Of a stretch of DNA of 64,000 bases, positions 8,758 through 18,688 are shown piece after piece (the first letter of the stretch is position 1; the number at the start of each line of letters is the position of its first letter). Origin of the DNA: JAAUUJ01 sp964392245 (GTDB lineage Bacteria > Cyanobacteriota > Cyanobacteriia > Thermostichales > Thermostichaceae); the NCBI GenBank assembly GCA_964392245.1, contig CAYMOX010000001.1:124001-188000 (forward strand). Direction: 5' to 3'. Below the pieces are notes generated by a model, which was not told where the DNA came from, searched no databases, and worked only from the letters and a program-made list of their open reading frames with translations. The position numbers and the translations under genes were made by a program.

Positions 8758-11700
8758 CTAATAGTCAACTTTGGATTGCCACTCTGGATCATAACCAGAT
8801 CCCTGAGCTGCAGCTCTTTGCATGTCATTCCACACTTCCTGCAATAGAACAGGTGGTACTGCTTTCAAGGGGAGCTGAGGGGGATTGAAGTAAGACTCCC
8901 GCTCCATGATCCTTTGGAAGAATAAAGTGGTGAGGGCAACCGTGTGATTTTCCTCCGGCAAATAATTGCCTGTAAAGTTAATCACGGCTTCAATTCCCAA
9001 CCCGGAAAAGCTTTTCTTGTAAGCATAAAAGTATCCTCCATCCTCCGTGGTCGCCCGACTATAACCCAGCTTGGTCAGAACCCCACGCAGCTGGAAAGCT
9101 TCCAGAATATAGCCCTCAAACGACTTGATCTCAGTTTCATCTGCATGCTCACCCGTGGCCAGATCTGGGGTGCCCGGCCCAAACTGAGGAAAGAGAGGAT
9201 CCACTTCATAATCACTGAGATGTTCTCGCCAGGCGGTAGCATCTTCAGGTAAAACCGTACAGGTGTGAGCCAATTTAATCATTGCGCTGGGATCAATGGT
9301 GAGGGGATTGTCCGCCACATCCGTTAAAGATCCATCCTCAAGTGGGCGAAAGAGACAGAGCAACTGATCTTCCTGATAAGCCGCCCAGATCAGGCGCTGA
9401 CAGTAATGACCCAGGATCGGATGCTTGAGGAGGAAGATTTCCCAGTCTGGGAACGGCCAGGATCGCTGGGTACACATCGCTTCGTAGAGCCGCTCCTTCT
9501 GTAATTGCAGGACCTGCTTCAACTGCTTGCGAGTGTCGCTGAGTTGCTTCTTGGCGGCTTTGACCAGCTCTGGATCTTCAGATTTGCGGGGATTGGGTAA
9601 CGACTTGATCACTTTGCCGGAGGGATCAGTGATGATCATCTCCAGTGTGGGCTGCAGCTGCACCTGAAATTGTCGTTCCCCGTAATCCAGAATCACCTGT
9701 CCTGAAGGATCAAAGCCAGCGGTGGGAATGGTCCGATCCGCTAATTCCTCCAGGCTCCAACCCTTCCGTTCTGCCAACTGATTGACGCGCAGCTCAGCAT
9801 CCTTCTGGATCCCTTTGGTGCGAAAGCGACTGGCAACGGAGAGGAGGAGTTGAACTGCGCTATAATCCTCGATCCAGCTGAGCACTTCCAGCAGGGCTTT
9901 GCATTGAGCAGCCCGATTGCCAAACCAGGTCTTCAGGTAGTTCTCAATCAGCGGCACCGCAGCTGATCCACAACAACAGGCCGCGAGAGCCAGGATCCCT
10001 TTTTCTGAAACAGCACTCCCTTTACACTCCCGCAGGATGCTACTGTAGTGATTTCTGTAGAGTTGCTCCGGGGTGATCTTCTGAAATTCCTGCAGTTGTT
10101 GTTGAGTTATTTGCATGTGTTGCTGTTGCCACTGTTGCACCTGCTGGGGTGACATTCTTTGACTCAGATGTAGGGGCAATTGGGGAGATTGCACAAAGGT
10201 TTGTAGATGCCGAATCTGTTGCTGATAGTAAATGTATTCCTGTTGAGCCCTCTGTTGAGCTAGATCATCCGCTTCTTGAGGTGTGTATCTGGGCAGAGTG
10301 TCCTGAGTCATCCAGCTTTCCAGAATAAACTGACCGAGGTTTTCTCCCTCCTCCCGAGCAAACTGCTCGACATAGCGGCACAGGATCGGACCAGGCTCAA
10401 CTTTCTTCTGTTTATAGGACTGCAGGATAAACCACTTGAGGATAGGAGGATCTACCTGTGCTTGTGTATCAGCCCAGGGCACAGCTGGTAATGCTGCAAA
10501 TGGGAACCACTTTAAAGCTGATGGGATCTCCTTTTTTAACTCTCTCTCAGCTTCTTTGGCCAGGTTTTTGCGATCTAGGAATTCCTCGACAGAAGCTCCT
10601 AACTTTGACAATGCACGTAGCATCTTATCCTTAGCAGCATCATTCTTTTCTTTCTTCAACGCAGTTTTAAGTGCTGGAACAGCAGAACTGGCCTGCAGAT
10701 CGATTAACCACTCTGCTGCGATGGCTCGCATCTCTGCACGGTTATCCTGCAGCAGTTTAACCACCCGATCAAAAACATCCGGCAGCTTGTTGAGTACAGA
10801 CTGAGCCATGCGGCGATGAGTTGCACGAGATCCGAGGGCAATCTTCCACAATGAATTCACCAGAGTTGGAGGTGGGGTAGGGAAGAGTGTCAGGATCCGT
10901 AAGACATTCTCATGATTGCCATCTTCTATTGCCTTTTCTATATCTGAAAGATTTTCTGCAAAATAAGGCCAGATCTGATCATCAGACCAAAAGGAAAAGA
11001 GTTGATCGATAAGATATCTAGAATGAAGAAAGGTCTGAGGTGAGGTTGATGTGTCTTTTGCCCAGACTATTAATGTCTGTTCTAATTCCCGCAAGCCCTG
11101 AGTCTGAGGATGATGTCTAAAGAACTTCACAATATTGGGACTTCCAATCCAGTTCGAGCTATAAAATGAGTGATAGTAATTTGAGCTAAATACCGCTAAA
11201 AGCCTGAGGGTCTGGAGCAGGGTAACGTGGGGATGATCAAGAATCTGGTTAAGTTCTTTCTGGAAGATTCGCTCTTCAGAAAAATGAATAGAGTTTCTGA
11301 GTGTAATACAATCTTCAAGAGATCCTTCCTGCACAATTTTTACAACGCAAGAAACAGAGTGAGGCTGTGCAAAGGGTGCTAGTTCAGTGTAGAATGCTTC
11401 TTTTAGATCTGTTTCTGAAACTTGAGAACTGGTAAACATTGCAACCAGTTTCTCGACAGTGATATCCTCCAGATATTTCCTCAGATCCCATTGCCATCGA
11501 TAATATAAACGCCCACTATTTCGATCCTTAAGGATTCGATCCACTAGTTTTTCCAGAAGTTTAGGTGCAGCCTGATTGCAAATATTTATAAGATTTTCAA
11601 GCAGTGGCATAATCTCAGGGTGCAGAGGATTATTGAGCTTGATTTCAGGTAGCTCGGGCAGCTGTAATAGATCAGGACCTTCTTCTGGAGTTAAGTGACT

Positions 11701-12633
11701 ACCCAACAGTACTTGTTCCAATGCACTCTGGACTTTTGCTGCCTGCTCATTCGATAACCAATCCTCTAAATACGGGATACTTTCTTCCCCTTGAAGATCC
11801 CAAAAGATCTGGGGCAAGTAATATCTTTCGCTAACTTTTGAGGTCTTGACCTTCTCCTTTAAGAGATCAAGGAACAGCGGTGGATCTTTTCTCAGCAACT
11901 TTTGTGCGGACTCTCGCAATGTCTTTACTGAAGCAACTGAAAGATCCAAAATAGGATCCACAAAAGAATCTAATGGAATATCTATAGCCTCCAATACACT
12001 TAAAGCATGGATTTTCTGGGAGGTATTTCCAGTTGTGAGTACTTGAATGATTTTATCTGAATGTTGAGATGATAAACTTGAGAAGTCATTTAGTTGTTGG
12101 GCAATGCTTGTGAGTCTTGTCCACCCCTGGTGAGGATCCTGACTATAAATATATGAAATAAATCTTCCTGGAGTATGGCCAGCATAGATAAATATTTCAT
12201 CGAACAGAAATGCCGAAAAAACATAGTTTTCCTGCTGAAAATTCACTCTTTGGCCCAAGATATTAAGGATTTCTCTAACCCATTCTTCTGGATCTGAGGG
12301 GTTGTGTATTTTTATTCCCCATTGAATTGGCTCTGAACAATAAACTTGTAACAGTCGAGCATAAAAGCCAGGATCCGTCGTCCACTGATGATTCAGGAAA
12401 GCCGAATTGTATCTGTTGTTTTCGTAGCTGAGTTCTTTCGTTGACCCTGCCAGTAAAGATAAAACGGCTTCATTCTCACCATCGATGACAAAGTGCATAA
12501 GTTGTGCAGGGAGATCCTCCTCTAGCCCAACGTAACGGTTCATATCCTGTGCCAGACTCTCCAATCCCTCAGAGGAGATCTGTAGCTCATTTTTGAGCGG
12601 TTCTGTTTCCTGTAAAGTTTGCCACCATTCCAT
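8758..12633 (-). CDS. Giant HEAT-repeat protein with C-terminal DUF4132 domain
   Basis: 1291 residues, no signal peptide. About residues 1-770 are alpha-helical, with HEAT/ARM-like units (for example ALSVLEAIDIPLDSF and MRAIAAEWLIDLQASSAVPA). Residues about 788-850 are rich in Gln (QQRAQQ, VQQWQQQHM). The C-terminal third matches DUF4132 by pattern: HPILGHYCQRLIWAAY, LFRPLEDGS, LSDYEVDPLFPQFG. DUF4132 occurs in E. coli MolR/YehI; its biochemical function is unknown. The 10.9-12.6 kb part is visibly more AT-rich than the flanking genes, a hint of transfer or relaxed codon use. It stands alone, 431 bases downstream of moeA on the same strand. Confidence 0.85.
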   Translation of the reverse strand: MEWWQTLQETEPLKNELQISSEGLESLAQDMNRYVGLEEDLPAQLMHFVIDGENEAVLSLLAGSTKELSYENNRYNSAFLNHQWTTDPGFYARLLQVYCSEPIQWGIKIHNPSDPEEWVREILNILGQRVNFQQENYVFSAFLFDEIFIYAGHTPGRFISYIYSQDPHQGWTRLTSIAQQLNDFSSLSSQHSDKIIQVLTTGNTSQKIHALSVLEAIDIPLDSFVDPILDLSVASVKTLRESAQKLLRKDPPLFLDLLKEKVKTSKVSERYYLPQIFWDLQGEESIPYLEDWLSNEQAAKVQSALEQVLLGSHLTPEEGPDLLQLPELPEIKLNNPLHPEIMPLLENLINICNQAAPKLLEKLVDRILKDRNSGRLYYRWQWDLRKYLEDITVEKLVAMFTSSQVSETDLKEAFYTELAPFAQPHSVSCVVKIVQEGSLEDCITLRNSIHFSEERIFQKELNQILDHPHVTLLQTLRLLAVFSSNYYHSFYSSNWIGSPNIVKFFRHHPQTQGLRELEQTLIVWAKDTSTSPQTFLHSRYLIDQLFSFWSDDQIWPYFAENLSDIEKAIEDGNHENVLRILTLFPTPPPTLVNSLWKIALGSRATHRRMAQSVLNKLPDVFDRVVKLLQDNRAEMRAIAAEWLIDLQASSAVPALKTALKKEKNDAAKDKMLRALSKLGASVEEFLDRKNLAKEAERELKKEIPSALKWFPFAALPAVPWADTQAQVDPPILKWFILQSYKQKKVEPGPILCRYVEQFAREEGENLGQFILESWMTQDTLPRYTPQEADDLAQQRAQQEYIYYQQQIRHLQTFVQSPQLPLHLSQRMSPQQVQQWQQQHMQITQQQLQEFQKITPEQLYRNHYSSILRECKGSAVSEKGILALAACCCGSAAVPLIENYLKTWFGNRAAQCKALLEVLSWIEDYSAVQLLLSVASRFRTKGIQKDAELRVNQLAERKGWSLEELADRTIPTAGFDPSGQVILDYGERQFQVQLQPTLEMIITDPSGKVIKSLPNPRKSEDPELVKAAKKQLSDTRKQLKQVLQLQKERLYEAMCTQRSWPFPDWEIFLLKHPILGHYCQRLIWAAYQEDQLLCLFRPLEDGSLTDVADNPLTIDPSAMIKLAHTCTVLPEDATAWREHLSDYEVDPLFPQFGPGTPDLATGEHADETEIKSFEGYILEAFQLRGVLTKLGYSRATTEDGGYFYAYKKSFSGLGIEAVINFTGNYLPEENHTVALTTLFFQRIMERESYFNPPQLPLKAVPPVLLQEVWNDMQRAAAQGSGYDPEWQSKVDY

Positions 12634-12845
12634 CGGATCGGCCCCGCCTTGAGATCTCCTCCCATTATCAAGTAGGTTCCTATCACCGTAAAGTGATTAA
12701 GCTGCAGTCAGCATGCCCATCTGTGAAGAATGGATTGCCTGAGCATATCTGCCCGAAGATCAAGAGGAATCAGTAGAAACATTTCTACTAAAATCAATCG
12801 TTAGCAGACATCATGTTCCTAGAAGCAGTATATTTAGGTGATTGA

Positions 12846-13034
12846 ATCCATGAACAGAATAGTCTGGGCACCGTCACGATCAAGGTTCTGCTAGAAAACG
12901 GATTCGAAGCTTGCACCAGATTTGAATTTTTAGGTATGCCAGAGCGTGAAGACATCATATTGGAAACAATGGAGAGTGGCTGGAGACAGGCTGTGAATGC
13001 CCTCAGTCAACTTCTGGAAATAGGTCATTCCTGA
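12846..13034 (+). pseudogene. Remnant of an SRPBCC/AHSA1-type gene (C-terminal fragment)
   Basis: An open stretch with no start codon, bounded by an in-frame TGA at 12843-12845, ends at TGA 13032-13034. It encodes a pattern like the end of AHSA1-type SRPBCC proteins: SLGTVTIKVLLE, then CTRFEFLGMPERED and METMESGW-like METM/ESGWRQAVNALSQLLE (the conserved Trp-x-x-x-hydrophobic-x-x-Leu helix). No N-terminal half is visible in any frame upstream. I read it as a decayed gene left between moeA and the DUF4132 gene, antisense to both. Identification rests on about 60 residues by eye. Confidence 0.5.
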
Positions 13035-13064
13035 TGAAGGCTTGAATTGAAACAACTCTCTTTA

Positions 13065-14282
13065 CTACGGGATCAGCATGATCGATAGAGGAGCACCCAC
13101 GGGGATCTGTTGAGTCCCCACAGCCAGAACTGCCAGGGCATTACAACCCGCTAGATTCACCAGGTTGGCAGAATGATAGTTGCTCACCGGGGTAAAGATC
13201 GCCACTCCCTCCGACCAGTGCAGCCTGCCCCAGAGATAACTCTCCCGCTGACCGTCCGAACTGAGGGGCTGATCACTGATCCCCTGGACAAAAGGGGGGC
13301 CCCAGGGAGATGACTGACCCTGCAGTTTATTCAACGCTGGATGCACAAATCGCCAGAAGGTCACCATCGCTGAAACGGGGTTGCCTGGCAGACCAAAATA
13401 AAGTGCTGGAGATCCGGTGCCTCGGGGAAAGGTAGCAAACGTGAGGGGCTTGCCTGGCTTGATCGCCACCTTGCGTACGTGAATCTTTCCTCCCAACTCC
13501 TCCAGAAGCGACTCCACAAAATCAAAATCCCCCACAGAAACACCTCCCGTGGAGAGGACCACATCGGCAACCTGCAAGGCTTGCTGAATGGACTGGCGCA
13601 GTACCTCTGGATCATCCACCGCGATCCCCTGCCGGATAGGGATCCCCCCCGCTGCCTGCACCAGGGCACTCAGTCCATACTGATTGGAATCCACGATCTG
13701 GCCCGGTTTGAGAGGGTGATCGAGGGGAACGAGCTCATTGCCTGTGGAGAGAATGGCCACCCTGGGTTGGCGAAAAACAGGGATCGTAAACCGCTGCACT
13801 GCACTCAGCACTGCGATCTCAGGTCCCCTTAATTTCAGCCCTGGGGATAGCAATTCCTGCCCCCGATGACAGTACTGCCCCGCCTGGCGCACAAACTGAT
13901 CGGGAGGAACACTTTGCAAAATCTGGACTTGATCGGGTTGAAGCCGTTCAGTATTTTCCTGGATGACAATCGCATCGGCTCCCTGAGGCAGGATTGATCC
14001 GGTGTACAGGCGGGTAGCTTCTCCCCCAGATAAAGCTCTTTGAGGGATAGATCCGGCGGGAACCGTTTCCACTACCTGCAAAGCAACGGGGGGATTCTGG
14101 ACATCCTGAGAACGGACGGCATAGCCATCCATACTCGATGTTGCCTGGGCCGGAATATCCACTGGACTGTGGATCGCTGCTGCCAGCACCCGGTTGAGCG
14201 CCTGGGGGAGATCCACCCACTCCACCTGCAGCGGTTGAGCGGCCTCCAGGATCAGGGTTTCAGCCTCAGCAACCGCCAGCAT
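13065..14282 (-). CDS. moeA: Molybdopterin molybdenumtransferase MoeA
   Basis: 405 residues. MoeA inserts molybdate into adenylated molybdopterin in molybdenum cofactor synthesis in the cytoplasm. Seen: SSMDGYAVR near residue 50, IVIQENTE, the central MoCF-binding-like domain with AILSTGNEL and STGGVSVGDFDFV, GLPGNPVSAMV, and a C-terminal beta domain ending VGAPLSIMLIP. Length is typical. It follows leuS by 25 bases on the minus strand and is probably the last gene of the lysA-cdaA-uppS-leuS-moeA run. Cyanobacteria need Mo cofactor mainly for nitrate reductase; no other moa/moe gene is in this window. Confidence 0.95.
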   Translation of the reverse strand: MLAVAEAETLILEAAQPLQVEWVDLPQALNRVLAAAIHSPVDIPAQATSSMDGYAVRSQDVQNPPVALQVVETVPAGSIPQRALSGGEATRLYTGSILPQGADAIVIQENTERLQPDQVQILQSVPPDQFVRQAGQYCHRGQELLSPGLKLRGPEIAVLSAVQRFTIPVFRQPRVAILSTGNELVPLDHPLKPGQIVDSNQYGLSALVQAAGGIPIRQGIAVDDPEVLRQSIQQALQVADVVLSTGGVSVGDFDFVESLLEELGGKIHVRKVAIKPGKPLTFATFPRGTGSPALYFGLPGNPVSAMVTFWRFVHPALNKLQGQSSPWGPPFVQGISDQPLSSDGQRESYLWGRLHWSEGVAIFTPVSNYHSANLVNLAGCNALAVLAVGTQQIPVGAPLSIMLIP

Positions 14283-14307
14283 CTCACGTCCTCAAACACT
14301 CAACAGA

Positions 14308-16920
14308 CTAAACTACAAAGTTCACCAGTTTCTTGGGCACTACAATCGCCTTGCGCACCGTGGCTCCCTCCAAATATTTCTGGGCAATGTCAGAGGCACG
14401 GGCCAGTTCCTCCTGCTCTTCCTTGGTTAATGCGGCTGGAGCCTCAAAGGTGCCACGGGTTTTGCCATTGATCTGCACGACAATCGTGACCACATCTGCC
14501 ACCAGGGCCTCAGACTCAAACCCAGGCCAGTGCTGTTCATGAATCGAGGTTTCTCCCCCCAGATGCGACCACAGATCTTCCGCCAGGTGCGGGGCAAAGG
14601 GGGCTAGCAGGTGCACCAGCGTCCAGATCCCTTCGGCATACACAGGGGAATCGGGAAGGTTGGCATCCGCCATGGCATTGTTCAGCTTCATCAGCTCAGA
14701 GATGGCGGTGTTGAACTGGTAGCCCTCTTCAATGTCGGCAGTCACGGCTTGGATCGCAGTGTGGATGGCGCGCCGCAGATCTTTTTCTGCACGGGATAGA
14801 GAAGACTGCTGCAGCTGTTGCGCTTTGCTGAGATGCTCCTGCCAGTTGGGGTGCTGGGTAAACTCTGCCACAGTACGCCAGACGCGGTTGAGGAAGCGGA
14901 ATTGCCCCTCGACATCCGCATCATCCCACTCCAGATCTTTTTCGGGAGGGGCCTTGAACAGAATAAACATGCGAGCGGTGTCGGCCCCGTAATTGCGCAG
15001 CACATCCTCTGGATCCACTCCGTTGCCCTTGGACTTGGACATGGTGGCAAAGCAGACCTCCAGGGGTTCGCCTGTCTCCGGATCGCGGGGGTCATCAGGG
15101 TTCACCTGGGGTGCGGGAATCCAGCGATCATTGCCCCCTTTGTTGGGATTGAAGTAGGTGAGGCCCTGCACCATCCCCTGGGTCAACAGCCGCTGAAAGG
15201 GTTCATCAAACCGCAACAGACCACAGTCTCGCAGCGCCTTGGTGAAAAAGCGGGAATAGAGCAGGTGGAGAATGGCATGCTCGATCCCTCCCACATACTG
15301 ATCCACCGGCATCCAGCGGTTGACCTGATCCCGATCAAAGATGGCCTGATCATTGCGGGCATCCGTAAAGCGCAGGAAATACCAGGAGGAGTCGATAAAG
15401 GTGTCCATCGTATCGGTTTCCCGCAGCGCAGATCCTGAACAGGTGGGACAGGTCACCTGCCGCCATGACTCCAGCTGGGCCAGAGGGGAGGGCCCCCGTC
15501 CACTAAATTCCACCTCCTCCGGCAGGATCACGGGCAGATCCGAGTCGGGCACAGGAACAATACCGCACTCAGGGCAGTGGATCACCGGAATCGGACAGCC
15601 CCAGTAGCGCTGACGTGAGATCAACCAGTCGCGCAAGCGGTAGGTGGTCTGAGCCGTCCCGATCCCCTGGCTTTCCAGAAACTCAATCACCCTGGGTTTG
15701 GCCGCACTCACCGCCAATCCATCAAGAGGTCCTGAATTGAAGAGAATGCCGGATCCTGTGTAGGCTGCCGTTAGAGGGATCATGGTGTTGAGAGCATCTC
15801 CCTCCGGGAAGACCACTTGCTTGATCTCCAGACCAAACTTCTGGGCAAATTCAAAGTCCCGTTGATCATGGGCCGGAACCGCCATAATCGCCCCGGTGCC
15901 ATACCCCATGAGCACATAGTCCGCAATCCAGATGGGGATCGCCTCCTGGTTCACCGGATTGATGGCATAGCTCCCCGTGAAGACCCCCGTTTTTTCTCGA
16001 TCCTCGGCGGTGCGATCCATTTCACTTTTACTGGCGGCTTCCGTCTGATAAGCCCTGATCAGATCCGCCTGTTCTTCGGTGATCAGATCCGGCACCAGCG
16101 GATGCTCAGGCGACAGCACCATGAAGGTGGCTCCCCAGAGGGTATCGGGACGGGTGGTAAAGATGGGGATCTCAGCTCCTGCCTCCGTTTTGAAGAGCAC
16201 CTGGGCTCCCACCGACTTGCCGATCCAGTTTTCCTGCATCAGCCGCACCCGTTCCGGCCAGCCCTGCAGCTGGTTCAGATCCTGAAGAAGCTCCTCGGCA
16301 TAGGTGGTAATGCGCAGAAACCACTGGCGGAGCAACCGTTTTTCCACCTTGGCTCCTGAACGCCAGGACCGCCCCTGATCATCCACCTGCTCATTGGCCA
16401 GCACGGTCTGATCCACCGGATCCCAGTTCACTGCCGCTTCCTTCTGGTAGGCCAGCCCCGCTTTCAGCAACTGCAAAAAGATCCATTGCGTCCAACGGTA
16501 ATAATCAGGGCTACAGGTGGCCACCTCCCGATCCCAGTCGTAGGACAAGCCTAGCCGTTGTAACTGATCCCGCATCTGGGCAATGTTGTTATAGGTCCAC
16601 TTGGCAGGATGGATCCCCCGAGCAATCGCTGCGTTCTCAGCGGGGAGACCAAAGGCATCCCAACCCATCGGGTGCAGCACCTGGAAGCCATTCATGCGCT
16701 TGAAGCGGGCCACCACATCCGTGATCGTGTAGTTGCGCACATGCCCCATATGCAGCTTGCCGGAGGGGTAGGGGAACATGGAGAGGGCATAGAATTTCTG
16801 GGCTCCCTCCTGCAGGTGCGGGGCTCGATCCTGTTGCCGTTCCTGCCAGCGCTGCTGCCATTGGGGTTCGATGGCTTGAGGGTTGTAGCGAGCTTCCACG
16901 GTTGCGGCTCCTTGGGACAC
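14308..16920 (-). CDS. leuS: Leucyl-tRNA synthetase
   Basis: 870 residues, the normal bacterial length. Class I motifs: the HIGH-type sequence KLHMGHVRNY near residue 55 and the KMSKS-type sequence MSKSKGNGVDPED near 625. The editing (CP1) domain has TTRPDTLWGATF, and DSSWYFLRF and the C-terminal anticodon-binding and Leu-specific domains are present (closing VVPKKLVNFVV). It charges tRNA-Leu. It is 51 bases after uppS on the minus strand. No T-box or other leader is apparent. Confidence 0.97.
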   Translation of the reverse strand: MSQGAATVEARYNPQAIEPQWQQRWQERQQDRAPHLQEGAQKFYALSMFPYPSGKLHMGHVRNYTITDVVARFKRMNGFQVLHPMGWDAFGLPAENAAIARGIHPAKWTYNNIAQMRDQLQRLGLSYDWDREVATCSPDYYRWTQWIFLQLLKAGLAYQKEAAVNWDPVDQTVLANEQVDDQGRSWRSGAKVEKRLLRQWFLRITTYAEELLQDLNQLQGWPERVRLMQENWIGKSVGAQVLFKTEAGAEIPIFTTRPDTLWGATFMVLSPEHPLVPDLITEEQADLIRAYQTEAASKSEMDRTAEDREKTGVFTGSYAINPVNQEAIPIWIADYVLMGYGTGAIMAVPAHDQRDFEFAQKFGLEIKQVVFPEGDALNTMIPLTAAYTGSGILFNSGPLDGLAVSAAKPRVIEFLESQGIGTAQTTYRLRDWLISRQRYWGCPIPVIHCPECGIVPVPDSDLPVILPEEVEFSGRGPSPLAQLESWRQVTCPTCSGSALRETDTMDTFIDSSWYFLRFTDARNDQAIFDRDQVNRWMPVDQYVGGIEHAILHLLYSRFFTKALRDCGLLRFDEPFQRLLTQGMVQGLTYFNPNKGGNDRWIPAPQVNPDDPRDPETGEPLEVCFATMSKSKGNGVDPEDVLRNYGADTARMFILFKAPPEKDLEWDDADVEGQFRFLNRVWRTVAEFTQHPNWQEHLSKAQQLQQSSLSRAEKDLRRAIHTAIQAVTADIEEGYQFNTAISELMKLNNAMADANLPDSPVYAEGIWTLVHLLAPFAPHLAEDLWSHLGGETSIHEQHWPGFESEALVADVVTIVVQINGKTRGTFEAPAALTKEEQEELARASDIAQKYLEGATVRKAIVVPKKLVNFVV

Positions 16921-16971
16921 AGGTAAGGGGACAGGCTGCTTTACATTCTACGGGGCAGAGGAAAGACCCCC

Positions 16972-17724
16972 CTAGACCTTACCAAAACGCCGCTGCCGTG
17001 CCTGGTAATTCAGTAGAGCCTGGTGAAAGGCCTCCCGATCAAAGTCTGGCCAGCAGGTGGAGGTGAAATACTGCTCTGTATAAGCCGTTTGCCAGAGGAG
17101 GTAATTGCTCAGTCGCTGTTCACCACTGGTGCGGATCAGCAGGTCTGGATCTCGCAAACCACAGGTGTAGAGGTGCTGGGCAAACAGATGTTCGGTGATG
17201 TCGTCTGGATCCAGTTCTCCCGCCTGTACCTGCCGGGCTAATTGCTGACAGGCATGCACAATTTCCTGTCGTCCTCCGTAGTTGGTGGCAACTGTAAATT
17301 CAATGGCCTGGTTATGCTGGGTGGCGCGCATGGCCTGATCAATTTCTGCCTGCAGCGATCGGGGCAAATACTCCAGAGCCCCCACAAAGCGGATCCGCAC
17401 CCCTTCCCGGACTAGCTCAGCTCGCTCCCCCTGCAGCACCCGTTCAAACAGGGCCATGAGAAAGTCCACCTCCTCCAGCGGTCGCCCCCAATTTTCGGTG
17501 GAAAAAGCATAGGCGGTCAGCTGAGGGATGCCCCAGTCTTTGCAGCAGCGCAGCAGATCCTTGAGGGTGTCCACACCACGGCGGTGACCCATGATCCGTG
17601 GCCAGCCCCGTTGCTGAGCCCAACGACCATTGCCGTCCATAATCACTGCCACATGGTGCGGAAGCAGCTGAGGATCAAGATCGGCGGGGAGAGCCACAAG
17701 TACCTGAGAGGAGGAGACTGTCAT
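16972..17724 (-). CDS. uppS: Isoprenyl transferase (undecaprenyl diphosphate synthase)
   Basis: 250 residues, cis-prenyltransferase family. Seen: HVAVIMDGNGRWAQQRGWPR with the catalytic Asp, GHRRGVDTLKDLL, YAFSTENWGRP, and near the C-terminus DPDLLIRTSGEQRLSNYLLWQ. It builds the C55 lipid carrier for peptidoglycan and surface glycans from farnesyl diphosphate, at the membrane face. Its ATG overlaps the cdaA stop by four bases (ATGA), so the two are translationally coupled. Together with lysA (diaminopimelate pathway) and cdaA it forms a cell-envelope group. Confidence 0.96.
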   Translation of the reverse strand: MTVSSSQVLVALPADLDPQLLPHHVAVIMDGNGRWAQQRGWPRIMGHRRGVDTLKDLLRCCKDWGIPQLTAYAFSTENWGRPLEEVDFLMALFERVLQGERAELVREGVRIRFVGALEYLPRSLQAEIDQAMRATQHNQAIEFTVATNYGGRQEIVHACQQLARQVQAGELDPDDITEHLFAQHLYTCGLRDPDLLIRTSGEQRLSNYLLWQTAYTEQYFTSTCWPDFDREAFHQALLNYQARQRRFGKV

Positions 17725-18632
17725 TCCTTCGACATCATTTTTTGCAAGGGCGTAGGCAAGTTGCGGGAGAACCGCTGCAGAACGTTCAACATCTGTGAGG
17801 GCTGGAAGCGACCGAGAGCCGAGTCCGTCTTCACCGGTCGGGGAGGATGTAGCTTCTCAATCAATAACTCTCTTAACCTACTACTCGTCAATGGGCGTTC
17901 CAACCGTCCTGCCTCCGCCAGGGAGATAGATCCAGTTTCCTCCGAAATCACCACGCATAAACACTTGGTTTGTTCGCTGATCCCCATGGCCGCACGATGC
18001 CGAGTCCCCAACTGACGAGAAGCAACCCGATCGGAGACGGGCAGAATGACGCCAGCAGAGCGGATCCGGTTTTGCTGTAGCACCACCGCCCCATCGTGCA
18101 GCAGGGTGGAGGTCTGAAAAATTGTTTGTAGCAACTCGCGGGAGAGACGCGCATTCAGCTGCACCCCCTTATCCGTGAAAATACGTGGATCAATGGGCTC
18201 ATTCATTTCAATCACAATCAGAGCCCCGGTGCGATTTTGGGAGAGTTCCCGCACGGCCTGCACCAGTTCCTCCACATAGTCCTCTTGGTCCAGGGTGTCT
18301 CCATCCGCCAGAGGCTGGTAATCCTCGATCAGGGTATGCAGGAGGGCTCCTCGGCCCAGATACTCCAGCAAGCCCCGCAATTCTGGCTGAAACAGGATCC
18401 CCATGGCCACCGCCGCTCCGATCAACAGCCGATCCAGAAGCAGATGCAATAAAGGTAGGGATTCCGTGATCAGGTAGAGGAGCAGGAGGAGCAGGAACCC
18501 CCGCAGAAAAATTGCCACCCGCGTTCGCCGCGTCCAGTAAAGGGCCAGCCCCACCAGGCAAACCAGCAGGATCCCATCCATGATCTGGATCAGGGAAATC
18601 TCGGCTAACAATGCCTTTAACATCGCCAACAT
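17721..18632 (-). CDS. cdaA: Diadenylate cyclase CdaA (c-di-AMP synthase)
   Basis: 303 residues. Three hydrophobic segments lie in the first 80 residues, then a DAC domain at about 90-250 with the catalytic signature LLHDGAVVLQQ and GTRHRAAMG. It joins two ATP into cyclic di-AMP at the membrane; in cyanobacteria this messenger affects osmotic, potassium and day-night metabolism. The C-terminal 40 residues are variable. It overlaps uppS by four bases and follows lysA with a 56-base gap. No cdaR or glmM gene is next to it, unlike in Firmicutes. Confidence 0.93.
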   Translation of the reverse strand: MLAMLKALLAEISLIQIMDGILLVCLVGLALYWTRRTRVAIFLRGFLLLLLLYLITESLPLLHLLLDRLLIGAAVAMGILFQPELRGLLEYLGRGALLHTLIEDYQPLADGDTLDQEDYVEELVQAVRELSQNRTGALIVIEMNEPIDPRIFTDKGVQLNARLSRELLQTIFQTSTLLHDGAVVLQQNRIRSAGVILPVSDRVASRQLGTRHRAAMGISEQTKCLCVVISEETGSISLAEAGRLERPLTSSRLRELLIEKLHPPRPVKTDSALGRFQPSQMLNVLQRFSRNLPTPLQKMMSKE

Positions 18633-18688
18633 GGGCGATTGCCCCTCTACGTTGCCTGTGTGTATGCCGGGTTTGGAATCAGGGGGTG

